DNA of 64,000 bases from Pyrocephalus nanus. Taxonomy: Eukaryota; Chordata; Aves; Passeriformes; Tyrannidae. The position numbers and the translations under genes were made by a program. The stretch covers positions 83,055,843-83,119,842 of the forward strand of contig CM076260.1 of assembly GCA_038380795.1 (NCBI GenBank), given 5' to 3'. The notes beneath the pieces are model-generated. The model was not told the origin of the DNA. It saw nothing but the letters and a program-made list of their open reading frames with translations, and did no database searches. Positions 49,226 to 61,915 of the stretch are shown here, piece after piece (the stretch's first letter is position 1; each line of letters opens with the position of its first letter).

Positions 49226-49514
49226 CTAACTGTGCACCACCATGCCAAAATGGAGGGATGTGCCTGCGACCTCAGCTTTGTGTGTGTAAACCAGGAACAA
49301 AAGGTAATTCCTGTGAGGATACAGTCGTGCAAGACACATCTTCCACTGGAGGCCGGAGCCCTGTTGTTCCCCCATGGCCCATACCCCAGCAGGCTGCCCA
49401 GCAGACCTTCTCTCAGAAGGTGCAGGTCCCACCAAAGGTTGGCCCTATGACTCAGATGGCATTCACCATCAAGCAGAAGCCTCCTGTTGGGTTACCTCAG
49501 CAAATGCAACCACA
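49226..49514 (+). CDS. LTBP1: LTBP1 exon 3 (first EGF-like domain and linker)
   Basis: This 289-base exon completes Pro177 and encodes residues 178-272 plus two bases of codon 273. Residues 179-206 form an EGF-like domain with six Cys in order: 179, 183, 189, 195, 197, 206 (NCAPPCQNGGMC, LRPQLCVCKPGTKGNSC). This matches human LTBP1 almost residue for residue. No calcium-binding D-x-D-E motif is present, as expected for the first EGF of LTBP1. After it comes a Pro/Gln/Ser-rich linker ending in PVGLPQQMQPQ-like sequence, which parallels the human linker. The acceptor is 'tgtcttttcttag' and the donor is CCACA|GTAAGT, where the apparent TAA stop is intronic. Read through, the frame stops two codons later, so splicing to exon 4 outside the window is required. 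Confidence 0.95.
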
Positions 49515-49625
49515 GTAAGTGTTTTCTTTGCTTTCCGAGAAGTCCAGTGTGTTACATTTGTAAAAAGTTGTTCCTTGCAAATGTTTTCAAAAAATTGTAC
49601 TTGGAAACTTTCACAGACTTGTTTC

Positions 49626-49648
49626 TTTTTTTTTTTTTTTTTTTTTTT
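49626..49648. repeat. T23 homopolymer
   Basis: A run of 23 T lies about 110 bases after exon 3 in intron 3. Low-complexity sequence. Confidence 0.9.
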
Positions 49649-50088
49649 AAGAGCTTCTTGTTTTAGGTGTCAGATTTTAGTGGATTTTAAACTTCTATTA
49701 CTTATGAGCCAAATTTCTTCACCTGAACAGAATGTCCCATAATATCAAACAACTTTTATTTTCCTTAGACTGACAATGTTGTACTAATGTCAGAGGAATT
49801 ATTTTTAATTTACACTAGTGACTTTTTGAGTTTAGCCTAGAACAGAGTCTGGCATGGAATTTCAATACCTTGCATGACTGAGGAGAGTAAAATTTAGTTC
49901 TTGTGTTGTGTTCTGGTTTCTTCTATTTGCAATATGCTTTTTTCAAAAATAAGTGTATATGGTTGTACTACAGTGGATGCTTCTGCTTGCTTGTGTTTGA
50001 GGTTCAGGATTGTATCTGACTGTCATAGGTATCAAGGAAACAACCATCTTATTGGAGAATTTTTTCCTCTACCTCTTCAGTAGCTATG

Positions 50089-50117
50089 ACTGAAGCTACT
50101 GTGAAAGTAGCTTCAGT
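50089..50117. repeat. Perfect 12-bp hairpin with 5-base loop
   Basis: 'actgaagctact' (50089-50100) pairs exactly with 'agtagcttcagt' (50106-50117) around gtgaa. It lies in intron 3, 0.6 kb after exon 3. No known element was recognised. Confidence 0.8.
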
Positions 50118-50880
50118 AAGCTGGTGACTTAGCCAGTCTTTGATATTACTTCCATTACTCACTTAAACAGAGTCCGAAATTTCTCTGTGGTGTTGTTTTT
50201 ATTGATGTCTGACCTTAACTTCTTTCAAGGCTGCATTTCATGCAGGGGGGAGAGGGAGGTGCACAGGAGGGTGGCAAGCAAGCTGAATGTGAACAAGTAC
50301 AGATGTCTGTAGCAACTGCTGTCCCTCCAGTTTGAAGTAAAGTCAGTGACAAAAAGTGTTTCTGTCCTCTAACAGGTCTTGCTTTTTGAGAGCTGCAAAG
50401 AGGGTGCAGTCTGTCTCACTTTGAGTCTCCAGAGCAAGATAATCAGGAATAGGAAATAAACTGTGTTTTCCTGTGTTTGAAACTGTAAAAATGGAAGGGT
50501 GGTGTGCGATTAGAGTTCTGCACCTGAGTAGTCATATGCTTGTGACAACAAAATACATCTTGCCACTCCTTTGCAAAGCTGCATCTGAGAATAGAGATCA
50601 CTGGGCATTGTCAATGTTGTTTGATGTCTTGTAACCTCTTTATCAGGTTTTTTTCCTCCTGAACCCTTCCAACTCTTTTTACTGTTGTCTTGGTTCATCT
50701 AACTCTGGATCCACAAGCTAAATTAGGTTCCTACATATGTTGTAGGAACACTTAGTAACACAATTTACCTGAACTTCCTTAGAGTTCTAAACCCTAAGCT
50801 AGGATGTTCTTTGAGAAAGCTATAAGGTAGATCAGGGTGGCCTTTAGGAACAAATGCATCCATAGTCTTGAAAGACAGAG

Positions 50881-50913
50881 AAATTGCCACCCAATTTTAG
50901 TGGGTGGCAATTT
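50881..50913. repeat. Perfect 13-bp hairpin
   Basis: 'aaattgccaccca' (50881-50893) pairs exactly with 'tgggtggcaattt' (50901-50913) around the loop attttag. It has the cleanest stem in the window. It is intronic and of unknown role; it could be the remnant of a small inverted-repeat transposon, but no target duplication is evident. Confidence 0.85.
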
Positions 50914-51290
50914 AATATTTCATAGTACTTGGAGTCCAGTTTCATTCCTGTAAGTGAAGCATGAGTTATTGAAGTGACTAATATACAGGGGAAATTACCA
51001 GTAAAATCATCAGGCTTTTTTCTGCTCCTTTCCATGCAGACCAGGAAGACTGCTAATCCTCATCACCTGGTGTCTCGGCTTAGCCCCACAAAATGCAGTG
51101 CACAGCACATGAGTACAAAGAGGCCAGACAATTCCTGTCTTATCAGTATTGATTCCTGTAGAGGATATTGCATGTCTTTTTTCTTCCTCCCTCTGCCCAC
51201 AGCCATTCTCAAGGAATTTTTCTTTCTGTTATGATAAAGGCCAGTTTCCCAAAATGGGTAGTAAAATATACTTCAAAGAAAGCAAGCAGG

Positions 51291-51402
51291 AGAAAAAAAA
51301 AACCAAAACAAAACCAAACAAAACCCAAGAAGAATGTAATTTGTTCTTGCCTGAAAAAAACACCACAAAACAAACCAAACCAAAAACCCAAATGCAAAAA
51401 CC
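51291..51402 (+). repeat. A/C-rich low-complexity tract (CAAAA/AAACC-like)
   Basis: Two blocks (51291-51330 and 51352-51402) consist almost only of A and C in patterns such as aaccaaaaca and caaaccaaac. The Lys/Gln/Asn-rich frames across this region are products of composition, not genes. Confidence 0.8.
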
Positions 51403-53441
51403 CGTCTTCTTTCAAGCACTGTAAAACTATGCTCAGAAGGCTTGTGACAGCCTCTTTTTCATTATTCCTGGAGTAATGTCCAGGGATAAAGAGTTTCTCT
51501 TATAAAAAAAAGAGGTGATGCTAAACTGATATTTTTCTGTGCTACTGTGCTAGTTGCCAGGCTCCGATGCTTGAAGTGTTATTAGAGGGTGCCTACAGCA
51601 TGTCATGCTTCACCAAAATCTCAGTACCTGTTTGCATGAGACATCATCCCATCAGGCTGAAAAAACAGTCATCTGTTATCCAAAGTGCCTCTGCATGCTT
51701 CCATATGCAGTGTGAGCCCAGGTGGGCTTTGTTGTTCATGTGACCCTTCTCAGCCTAAGGTTTTCCTTCTAACTGTGAAGAGACCTTTTCAAGTAGCTGG
51801 ATCTGTTGGTCTTTGAGATCACATAAAGGTAAATATTTTTCAACCAGCTTAAAAATAGAGTGGAAAAATGGAAGCCTGAGTTTCTGGAGGCATGAGAAAG
51901 CCAGCCTACAACCTCGGCAGGAGGCAGGCATAGGAGCAGCAGATGGAGAGGAAATGGACTGTTTCACAAACCAAAGCAGTCATATCAAAGGCAGCAGAAG
52001 GTGGATATTTAGATGCAGCTGTTGAAATGAGTGCCAGCATTAGTTTTTGTGTATGACTTTAAGGACAGTTTACAGGGCTGAGAGATCCTTTGGAGGTCAG
52101 GTCTCTGCCATTGGCACAGAGTAAATGGGCTAGTTCCTGTTTCAATTCCTCTTTGAGCATCTTGTGATCTCCTATGTTACGTGAGGCTGCCTGGATATTT
52201 TTGGAATGGCTTTTTCTGTTTCCACTCCTAGAAAGTGGAGTAATCCATTGTCAGTGTGGTTGATACGTTGATCTGGACACTGCTGCCAAGGACTGGTGAG
52301 AGCCAGAGCAGAACTCAACCTGGAACACCTAAATCACCTCCTAGAAGAGGCTTGCCCCTACGGTGTTTCTGTTTTGCCATTCTCTGTCAACTTTTTTCTA
52401 TTTTATCAAGATGGGTTCTTGCATGTTTTCTTAGGATTGTGGTGGCAGTGATATTTAGGGAAGCAGGGAATTCATTAATTTTTTTCCAGGTATCTTTTTT
52501 TTGAAGAATAAGGTGCTGAACAGAATCTGGAAACCTGGAGAGAGATTAATTTCATGGAATATCCTGGATTCAGTAAATCTGTCATAGCTCTGGTCTGAAG
52601 ATGGATAGTGTCACTTACAAGGTCTCATCTCAAGAGTAAGAATGTTAGCAGAAGGTGTAGATGGCTGTAATTGAAAACAAGTGGTGCCTCAAATAAAAAT
52701 CTGCTTCTTATTGGAACCTGTTGGGAATTCTGATCTCAGTAACAGGCATGCTTTGTGGGCCTGATTTCTGTGATAGCTCTCCAGTAACTCTGGGTGTTCC
52801 TTTCACATCTCGTGTTCTCACTTGTTGGCAACATTATAGCTCCAACAGCTTGATTTTTCTGCATTTACCATCTGTGTAAGCAGAATATTTTTTTTTTAAA
52901 GGGACCTTTTTTGTACAGTTTTGGAAATGGTCACCAGAAGGTGTACAGTATCAACCAACCAGAGCTCAGTTATACATAGCAGTGTCACAATATTGCTGTT
53001 TCAGTCTCTTTTGAAGGCAGTTGTTGATGACATGTGGAAGTCTGCTTTAATGCTGGGCAAAGCAAAGCTCATCGAAGGAGTGATAAATGCACAGACTTCA
53101 GATGAGAGGCTATGGATTTACTGGTATGCCTGATGTGCCCAGAAATCTTTCCTAAGAGATCCCCTCCAAACCTGCATTCCTGGGTCACTGGGTCTAGTTC
53201 CATGTTATGGTGTATTGCTTGCTAATTTACTGAACCTATCAACCTGTGTCTTAAAACTGTTTTTTTTTTTCCCTTCTGTTCAAGGATATAGCGTTTTTTC
53301 CAGTATTTTACAGATTTTAACTAATTGGTGTGAGATTAGTGTGAGTTTAGATTGAAAAAAAAAATGCCTGAAAGAAGAACTGGGCATGCTGTTGTGACCC
53401 TGCTGAAATCAGCAATGTAGGACAGTTGTAACTGAAAATTG

Positions 53442-53500
53442 GATATATTCTTTATATAATATATATTCATAAGTTATATATTTACATATATATGTATTTA
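53442..53500. repeat. AT-rich (TA)n-like tract
   Basis: An impure TATA/ATAT tract of about 60 bases lies in intron 3. Low-complexity sequence; nothing else is visible. Confidence 0.75.
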
Positions 53501-53785
53501 AAATCTATAAAGATTGCTGACTTTGTGTTATACAAACTCTTGGCTGTGGATTACTGCAAAGTATAAGAGACTGCTCTTCTGGCTGTTTCCTATCTTGCAT
53601 ACTAGTTCTTTTTTGAATCTTTGACTGCATATAATTTATTTTTTAGAACTTTTGGTTCTAAGATTAGCTTGTAATGACTGACCAGGTGATGGTCTGAAAA
53701 GATAGAGAAGTTTGTTTATGGTCTACACAGGGCAGCTGGAAGCAACTGAAGTGATGATATCTTGGAAATTATTATTTATGATTCT

Positions 53786-53829
53786 AGGCAAAATATTACA
53801 TATTAATATTTTAAAATATGATTTTGCCT
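53786..53829. repeat. 9-bp inverted repeat
   Basis: 'aggcaaaat' (53786-53794) is complementary to 'attttgcct' (53821-53829), with an AT-rich interior that could add weak pairs. Intronic; function unknown. Confidence 0.5.
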
Positions 53830-56800
53830 GTTCTCAGAACTGGATCTGTGTTCTTAGGCACATGCATACAAATATGCTCAGACCTGATTTTTCAGGCCTG
53901 ATTTACGTAAGCACGTGCTTGAGCATGTTGAGTGGGCCATGACCACACTGTTAAGATGCAACTGTGGATTGTTACCTGGTGCTTCAGAGTTTCAGTGAGT
54001 CACGGGCTACTGGGTTCTGCACTCCTAGAGCCTTGGGACATGGCTGTTTGAATTACTCTAAGAAAAGAACATCTAAATCCTGAGAGCCTGTATTAGCACC
54101 ATGCGTTTTGCAACACTGAGGTGTTACTGCTTTGCAGACTTAAAAATTTAACTTCAGGAGTCAGAGGTGAGGCTTTTCCAGCAGTTCTTGAGCCCACTGG
54201 TTTGTGCCAGAGAGATGGAAAATTTGTAGTCTGTTTGCAGGCTATGTACTGCAGCCCTTCAGTACCAACTTCTGACATATAATGAACTCATGGTGTGCTT
54301 GTTTTAGGTTCACTAATATGAGGTGGCTCCATGGAAAATAAGGGAATTTACTTTTTCGTTGTGAGCTATTTGGGGTGGATTCCGAGATGCCTCTGCACAG
54401 TGCTTTTAACAAGAGACCTGCTGTAAGGAACCATAGTGCACCCTATTATCTGTCAGGTTATTAATTTCTTCCTAATAGACTTGAGTTTATGCAGATCACT
54501 TATCCATACTGTCATGCATGGTACTTCTCTTTTCAGAATGTCAATGTACCCTTCCCTCACGCAATCCCAGCAGCTTGAACACACCATGAAGTAAAGTCAA
54601 CTTTTTAATTAACTTGTCATTAAGTTATTTTCTTTGAGTGGTACTGGAGTTTGTTCATACTACTGTATGTCAATACAGCAAAATAGAGACATATCAATTT
54701 AGGCATATTCTATGTGTGTGGAAAGCATTGTCTTGTTTTCAGGGTACTGCTTTTCAGGAAAGAAAATGACTTCTAAAACTATACTGGTGCTTTGAGCTTA
54801 GAGGACTGTAAACTACCATTCCAAACCATAGAATTTTTTATTTTTATTTTTGTGAACTTAAAAATGCACGTGCCTGGCCATTCAATGTTTGCATGGGGAT
54901 GTATAGGGACTTTATTAAGGAGCTTCAAGTGTTCTTTGTTGCTGTGTTGCAAAATGGTATTTCTCTTCTGAAGTAGCTTTTCCAGGTTTTTTTTTTGCCT
55001 TTGTAAAAAATTGTATAACTATTGAAACTTTCAAGGAATTATTTCAGGAGATATTCAGAAACAATCAGAAGAACTTCTTTCCAGTGGCTTGCTGGTGGTG
55101 AAGGAGCACAGCTTTTCACGGAAAGCACGACAGTGAGTTTTCAGTTTCAGAAAGGTGTATTTGTGTTGTTAAAGTTTCATTTGACATCTTGCTATTGTGG
55201 TGTCAAAATGTCTTTCTAGGCGTTCAGAACGTTTGCTTTTAAAAAGGTTTCTCTATTAGCAAATGCTTCTGACACCAGAACGATTATGCAATAGTTTTAT
55301 ACTTTACTGAAACTTCTTAGCCAAACAGATAAAAGTAACCCACTCAGGCTACAGTTTGTTTCCCTAAAGCAAGCTACTGTGCAACAATAGTGATTATAAG
55401 ATGTGGCTGAAATAAAAACAATGTTGCAAGAGCCCTTGTCCCCCTGCTTTAGAACTGGTGAAATAGATGTTAATGGAAAAGTAATGTCTGCTGTCAAAAT
55501 ATGTCTGTATCTTTAACTTTTCAAAGAAAAACGAGGTAATAATATTTTTACTGATATCAGGTATAAAAATATGATTGAGTAAAATTCTGTCTTTAGAAAA
55601 ATCTAGGTGTTTCTGTTTAGTGTTGTAATGATCAAATGATCACTGAACTGGGGGGACATTTTCCTCTGCTTCAGGTGTATTAAACCTAGACAAAAGGCTT
55701 TGTGTTTGTAGATGTATCTGCTTTTGGTCTTTTTATCAGAAATCTTGTTTAATATTTGATCTTCAGCCCTTTAAAATAATATTAGGCATACCTATTAGCT
55801 GCTTTGTATGTCTTGTATATTAATATAAGTTTTGGTATTGTCTTAATCCTTCCAGTCGCTATTCATTCTTAATAATCTTATTAAATAGATAACAAAGACA
55901 CAAAGAACCCCTCTTCAGGGGATTTATTTAGTCTTAGCTTTTTGCTAGTGTAGCAGATAACTAGATGGCTTAAGAATCTTCATTAACATAATGTGAACGG
56001 GCCTTAGACAAAGGCAGATGTATTTCCAGGATTGGGGCTGTCTGATTAATTACAAATGCGTCATTGATTTCTCATGTTATGAATAGCCTGTTCTGCTCAT
56101 GATTTAGGAACGACACACATACTTCATTAAACTGCTTTTCTTCAGTGCTAGAGTCTGAGTACTTCACTGAGAAGAGGACTTTTTCATACTGAGAAGCAGT
56201 TTCCACGTTACCTAAGCTCCATAAAGGCTACATATGCCACGTATTCTTGCGCTTTGATAAATTCTGCTCAGAAATCCAAAACTTTTGTTTTACAATTAGT
56301 TATTTATCTAATCACAACCGAGAAGGTTTATTGCTCATGTTGTCTTGTGTTGAAAGTTTAGGTGTTATTGTTCATCAGTATCTGGTGACAGACAGAGATT
56401 TCTTTGTCTTTGAGTGTAACTGGTAGAGAATGCAAGGCAGATGGAGAGAGCGGGATCTTCTCTTAATATTATTATTCAAGTACTGACTGAGATTTTGTAA
56501 CCAGCCAGTAGTCTATTAGAGGGACTCTGCAGTAAGTCCTTGTTTATGTTCCTTTATCAAATTTTCCCTGACATATCTCATATTGCCTTGGAGAACAGTG
56601 TTGGAGGACTGGAAGGTGTAGTGTTGGCTCATTTGCGGTGTGCAGCATCATGTTGTTTCTGGAGATAAGTCTGTCAGTGTGCTTAGAAGTTACATAGGGA
56701 GTTGAATCATGACGACTTGACTTGGAGTTAAGCAACTTTCTTTACTAAGCAAAGAACCTACTGTTATTCAGAAGTGATTTTGTATGCAATATGTTAGGAA

Positions 56801-59800
56801 AATAAATACCTCTGGACTAATAGCTTACTGAAGTATGTTAAATATTGAAGAGAATTTCTCTGTGCTTGGAAACATAAAGAAGCATTGTTTTTGTTGCTGA
56901 GACATGAAATTTCTGGGACAAAGTATCTGCCATAAAGCAGCGTTCATTGCAACCATGTTTTGTTACTAATGTAATCTCTAGCTTAAAAAGTATCTCTTCC
57001 AGACGTGTACAGGAAAAGAAATCTCTTCTGATAGACCTTATCTATTGCAATTTTTTTTTTTTTTTAAAGTTTAAAATACTTTCTTTAAGACTTATCATGC
57101 AGCTGAGGACAGACTTTATGAAAGCCTCTAGCACCACTGGAGGATATTAAAAGGAGTTCTTTGTCAGCTTGTATGCTGCGATAAATCATGTTTCAGGCTT
57201 GTCAGGGATTTTATAAGCAGTGTAAAGGAAAAGATTGCTTTTAAATATTCCATGTACTGGTTTTGTGTTTTCTGTTTCATTAGAAAGACAACTGAAGATG
57301 CAATTCTGTATATTCTGTGTCAGGAAAAGACAGTCTGTTAAAAGGAGATAGACAATACCAGTGCATACTATTAAGTCATTGGGCAGTAGGTGGCAAGCTT
57401 TGCTTTTCCTTCTACTTAGCTTTTATTTTCATGTTGTCGAATGCCAGAATTTTTATAAGGGTGGTTGAAATTCACTGGATTATGTCATTTATTGGCAGCA
57501 CATTATTTTAAACCATCTCTTTTTGTTCATTGTGGATAATTCTTTCTGTGGAATACTGAAGTGAAGCCTCTCGTCAAATGACAGATGGACACAAATCAAG
57601 AAATGTGAGCTCTGTTGTTCTCTTATGGCTTCTGTAAGCAGATTACTAATACACATATTAAACAAATGAGGTGCAGTCCCAGTCAGTCCCAAATTATTTG
57701 GGATCCTTCTGTTCAGCTTCTCTTGTAGACCACAGTACAGCTAGGGGTGAGGGGGCACAAGACCCTTATTTAATACAATATTTTCTCATAATAGGACATA
57801 CACTTCTGTCCCTGTTCTATGTCAGAAAAGGAAAAATACAGAATATTTTTGTCTGTCCTATGATGTGTTGTCGTGTCCTCCTCCTCCCCTCCATTCCCCC
57901 ATGAATTGCTAGTCTGGTGTAGCTGGCCTCACAAAATTGGCTTGCTCTGCTGATGTGTAGGGTCAGGCATGGGGACAGTCAAGCAGCAGCAGCAAATTGT
58001 CTAGATAAAACTAATGGTGTGTAGAGAGGGCAATGCTTGTGTGTTTGTCCTTGGGATCTTTCTGTTGGGGGTGACTGTTAATACTCCTTCTCTGCTCAGA
58101 TTTCTTTCCTAGGGCAAATCACCTGACAGCTGATGAATTAGTCGTCAGCTCTCTCTCTCTTTATGAGGGATACCAGGACTGCAGCACCTCTCCTGTGTAG
58201 TTCATCTCAGCTGTTGTTCATCTATTCTTCAGAACACGTTTTTACCCATTTGCCAAGTTAATTCTTTGAGTTTCCTCATAATGATGGAGTTAAAGTTCTT
58301 CTTGCTTTGCTAATAAAGTTTATGGAAAAGTTTGTTCTGGACTAAAAGAATTACACCCTTCTCATTCTCAGTCACTATACCTTGCATGCAGGATATTGTT
58401 CTGAGAAAGATCAGCTGTCTTGCATATTCTTGATCACAAACGATTGTATTCATTCAGTTATGTCATTCTGGAAATTCTAAAACAGTAATAAACCTTCTTT
58501 TACTGTGGCAAGGCATTCTATATGGGGGGCATCTCCTTATATAAGTAGAGGCTCCATATGAATTTACATTTTCCCATGAATCTTTGTCTTCACACAATGC
58601 CTAATGAAGATCAGAAGTGGTAATGAAGTTCTGAGCTGTCATTCGAAGGCATGGTTAATTTCATAGCTGCAGGAGCACTGCGATCTTTGGCATCAACTGT
58701 TGGTACATTGAGGCCAGTGTTTTGAGATTCTGATACTGCAGTTATTCTCCCTTCTGTAGTCTTTGGCAGTGCTATTGATGTATATGTGCTAGAACAAAAA
58801 CTGGTTCAAAGGTAGTTACTCATCTCTTTGTGCTGCCAGGCATTGAGTCAGCCCTCAAGAACACCTCCATTCATCATTCTAAGGGCATGTAGTCATCGAA
58901 CTGTAAGAGCTGAAGTCACTGCTTAGTTAAAAAGGCTGGTCTCCCTTGGGATTGGGGTCGCTTGTATTGGCGGAAAACATGGAGATGATTTTTTTGATGA
59001 CAGTAATGTCAGTCCTGGTGTCCTTTTTTGAGCACTGCTGATGCACATTTCAAGGCTAATTGATGAGCTAACATAGCTTGTAGTTACCTCTGTTGGATTG
59101 TGTATTTTTGCTGTTAATTAACTTATAAAAGACCTTGGTCTGAAGACCATGGCCTTACTTAAGTGGGGTGTGAAAGGCAGAAAAAGCGTGACTTTGTTGC
59201 AAAATAGGCTAATCATTTGATAGATCCCATTAGCTCACGATGGTGTGAGAAGTGGGCAGACTGCTATGGCAAACTTCCTTGAGGGAAGCCTTTGGTGTTT
59301 AGATGGACAAAGTCAAGTCTGTTCTAATGACTTGTTTTTAGGACCTTTTGAATGTGAACACTTGTGATTTCTACTCCACTTGTCTGAGGTCAAGCCTTTG
59401 AAGCTGCAAGGATCCATTTCTGTTGAGAGTTAATCAGTTTACTTTCAGTGGACAGATAGCATCTGGCCTGCCATGTGCAGTGAACTTGTGTCCACCAGAA
59501 AAGCAGAGATATCTTGGAAAGAATTTTGCAAATATGAAATATCACCATTGCACCAGCATACAAGACATTTAAGAGATTCAGCTGCAGTGTCCTACACTTT
59601 GAATTATTGTTGTTCCTGAGATGATGTAGCCTATCTTTGCATGAACATCTCATTTAATCCACACTTGAGCTATCATCTAGTTAAATGAAAATCTCACAAA
59701 CAGGTGTTACAGGATGTTCAGTGTTTTCATTTTCTTTGACAAGAAAAGAATTCTCAGAAATAGGATCTTTTTGATAGAGAGACTTAAATTTTAGGGAGCC

Positions 59801-61686
59801 AGCAGGGATATCAAGCCAGCCAGAACTTATTCCAGACAGGAAGAGGAAGCTAATCTATGGCATGGCAACAGCCAGCTGGCTTATGGTTTTATGTGGCTAT
59901 GTGACACCACTTCCTTGAGTAAAGCTTTGGTGCAAGAAAAGGGTGGTCAGTGTTGGAATACCATAAGGGAAGTTGTTGCCCAGCTATGCTGTTGTACAAT
60001 TTCATCTAGTTATTGTGTCTTTAGTGTGAGAGAAGGATCAATCAAATGTTTGTAGGAGAATCCTCCATCCCTTCCCCTGGCATTAAGCCGTGACTCGTCT
60101 GTGTTAGGAAGCCAACACAGACAACCTTCATTATAGCGAGAGAGAAAACAGCTCCATTAAGATTCCAGTCAGTCTCCAAGAGCTTACTGTGTTTATTTCA
60201 CCTCTCCAGGCACTGTGCCTGAATTGTAGCAAGCTGTTCAAAAAAGCTTCATTCCATATGAAAGTAAGGAATGTTAAAGCCCATCTAATTCTGGTGTGGG
60301 TTTTGTTGTGCCTGGAGTACTATGTAGTAGAGAGGTAGGATCTTGAATCTTGCTTAACTTCTACAGGTTTTGTATGAGAATTATCTGGTCTAATGACCTA
60401 TTGGTGTTGCCTGACCTTCTGCTGTCCTTCAATTTGAAACAGATCCTGAGAATACCTCATAGAGAAAGACATAGGAACCTTTCTAAGCTCCTTCATGAGC
60501 TTAGATGGAAAGAATTAATTGGAACTGTCTTCTTTGGTCTTTTCTTCTGTGTGCGTTCCTTTAGTACAGTTCTTAATTGGGTCTAAAGACTTTTGGACAG
60601 TTTTTTAGTTCATTAACATTTTTAAACTAGCTTCCGTTTTATCTTCATTCTTCTTCTTTGGAATTATGAACTGCTGCAGAGAATCTTTGGTTTTTGTTCA
60701 CTCTTCAAGGATGTTAACTCTGTTTTGCTCACTCTTGAAGTGTCTCTTCAGGGGTAACATTTGATTTGGATCCTGTACACTGCTCAGGTCAAGTCAAAAT
60801 TTTATTCTTCTGCATTCCTGATGAGCTGATCCCTGAAGATGTTAATTACATCTGAAACTTTTGGTTTAGTGTTGTACTGTTGCTTTGGGGTTAACTGAAG
60901 TATCATATATGGTTGTTTTCTGACTTTGTGGCATCAGTGATATGGTATCTGTCACCATCTTAGGCAGCTAGTAATATAGTCCTAATGCTGTGTATCCTCT
61001 GCTTTGTGTTGAAATAACAGGTCACAGATACTCTGTTAGATCAGCCAGTTAACCATATCAATCAAGAATTTGAAAGGCTGGTCTTTGAGAAGTAGCACTA
61101 CTCCTTCACCAGGTCAGCTGTTTCATATCCAGAATATTATATGGATTTTTACCAGTCTTCCAATTACTTTTACTTTTCTAAGATAGGAATGATTCCTTCC
61201 TGGTGAGTTTGGTCATTCTTTCTCAGTTTTATTTCTTGAACTTACAATTTTTCATGTAGAAGCACAGATACTTTTGAGTCAGTTGCCTCCTCTGTTGAAG
61301 AGCACACTTTTAAAAAAACTTTCAGTTTATTCTGTTTCTCAGTGTTACCTGTTTGTTACTAACTCTTTGCTCTTTACTTGAGCATGCTGACTTCACCAGA
61401 AGTTGTGACTGCATCGTTCAGAGCTGCATACTTTCTTTCCCAGTTTCTTATTTAAAAATTCTTCTTCTATGAAACTTGTGAGTTCCATCAAGCTTTAAAT
61501 GGAGTTGTGTCTGCCAGAGAGGTTCCAGTTTCTGATAACCCTGCAGTCCTGTATGTTTATACCATTTTTTGAGCCATGCACTTAAATTGTCAACCTTTTT
61601 GGCATCTTGTTTGTGTGGACTGTTAGCTACAAGTCTCAGACCATGACACTTTTAGAGGAGGTGTACTGTCATTTGGCACTTCTCCA

Positions 61687-61915
61687 GAATCACAGAATGG
61701 TTTGGTTTGGAAGGGACCTTTAAAGACCATCTTGTTCCAACCCTACTGTCATGGACAAGGAACCTTCCAATAGACGAGGTTGCTCAAAGCACCCTCCGAC
61801 TGGGCCTCAAACTCTTTCAGGGATGGGGCATCCATAACTTTTCTGGGCAATGCCTCACCATACTCATAAAAGGTTTTTCTTTATGTCCCTTCTTCAGTCT
61901 AAAACTGTTGCATCT
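61687..61915 (-). repeat. CR1 LINE fragment, antisense to LTBP1
   Basis: The plus strand shows the complement of a CR1 3' end: 'aatcacagaatggtttggtt', 'tggaagggacctttaaagac', 'catcttgttccaaccctact', 'aggttgctcaaagcaccctc', 'cagggatggggcatccataa', 'cttttctgggcaatgcctca' and 'cttcttcagtctaaaactgt'. It is about 230 bases, 5'-truncated and moderately diverged. The 70-codon plus-strand frame over it is a repeat artefact. Confidence 0.92.

Noticed and set aside
54538..54594. Possible LTBP1 exon after a 'cttctcttttcag' acceptor
   Set aside because: The following frame is open for only about 17 codons before a stop, does not match the LTBP1 continuation, and has no clear donor in phase.
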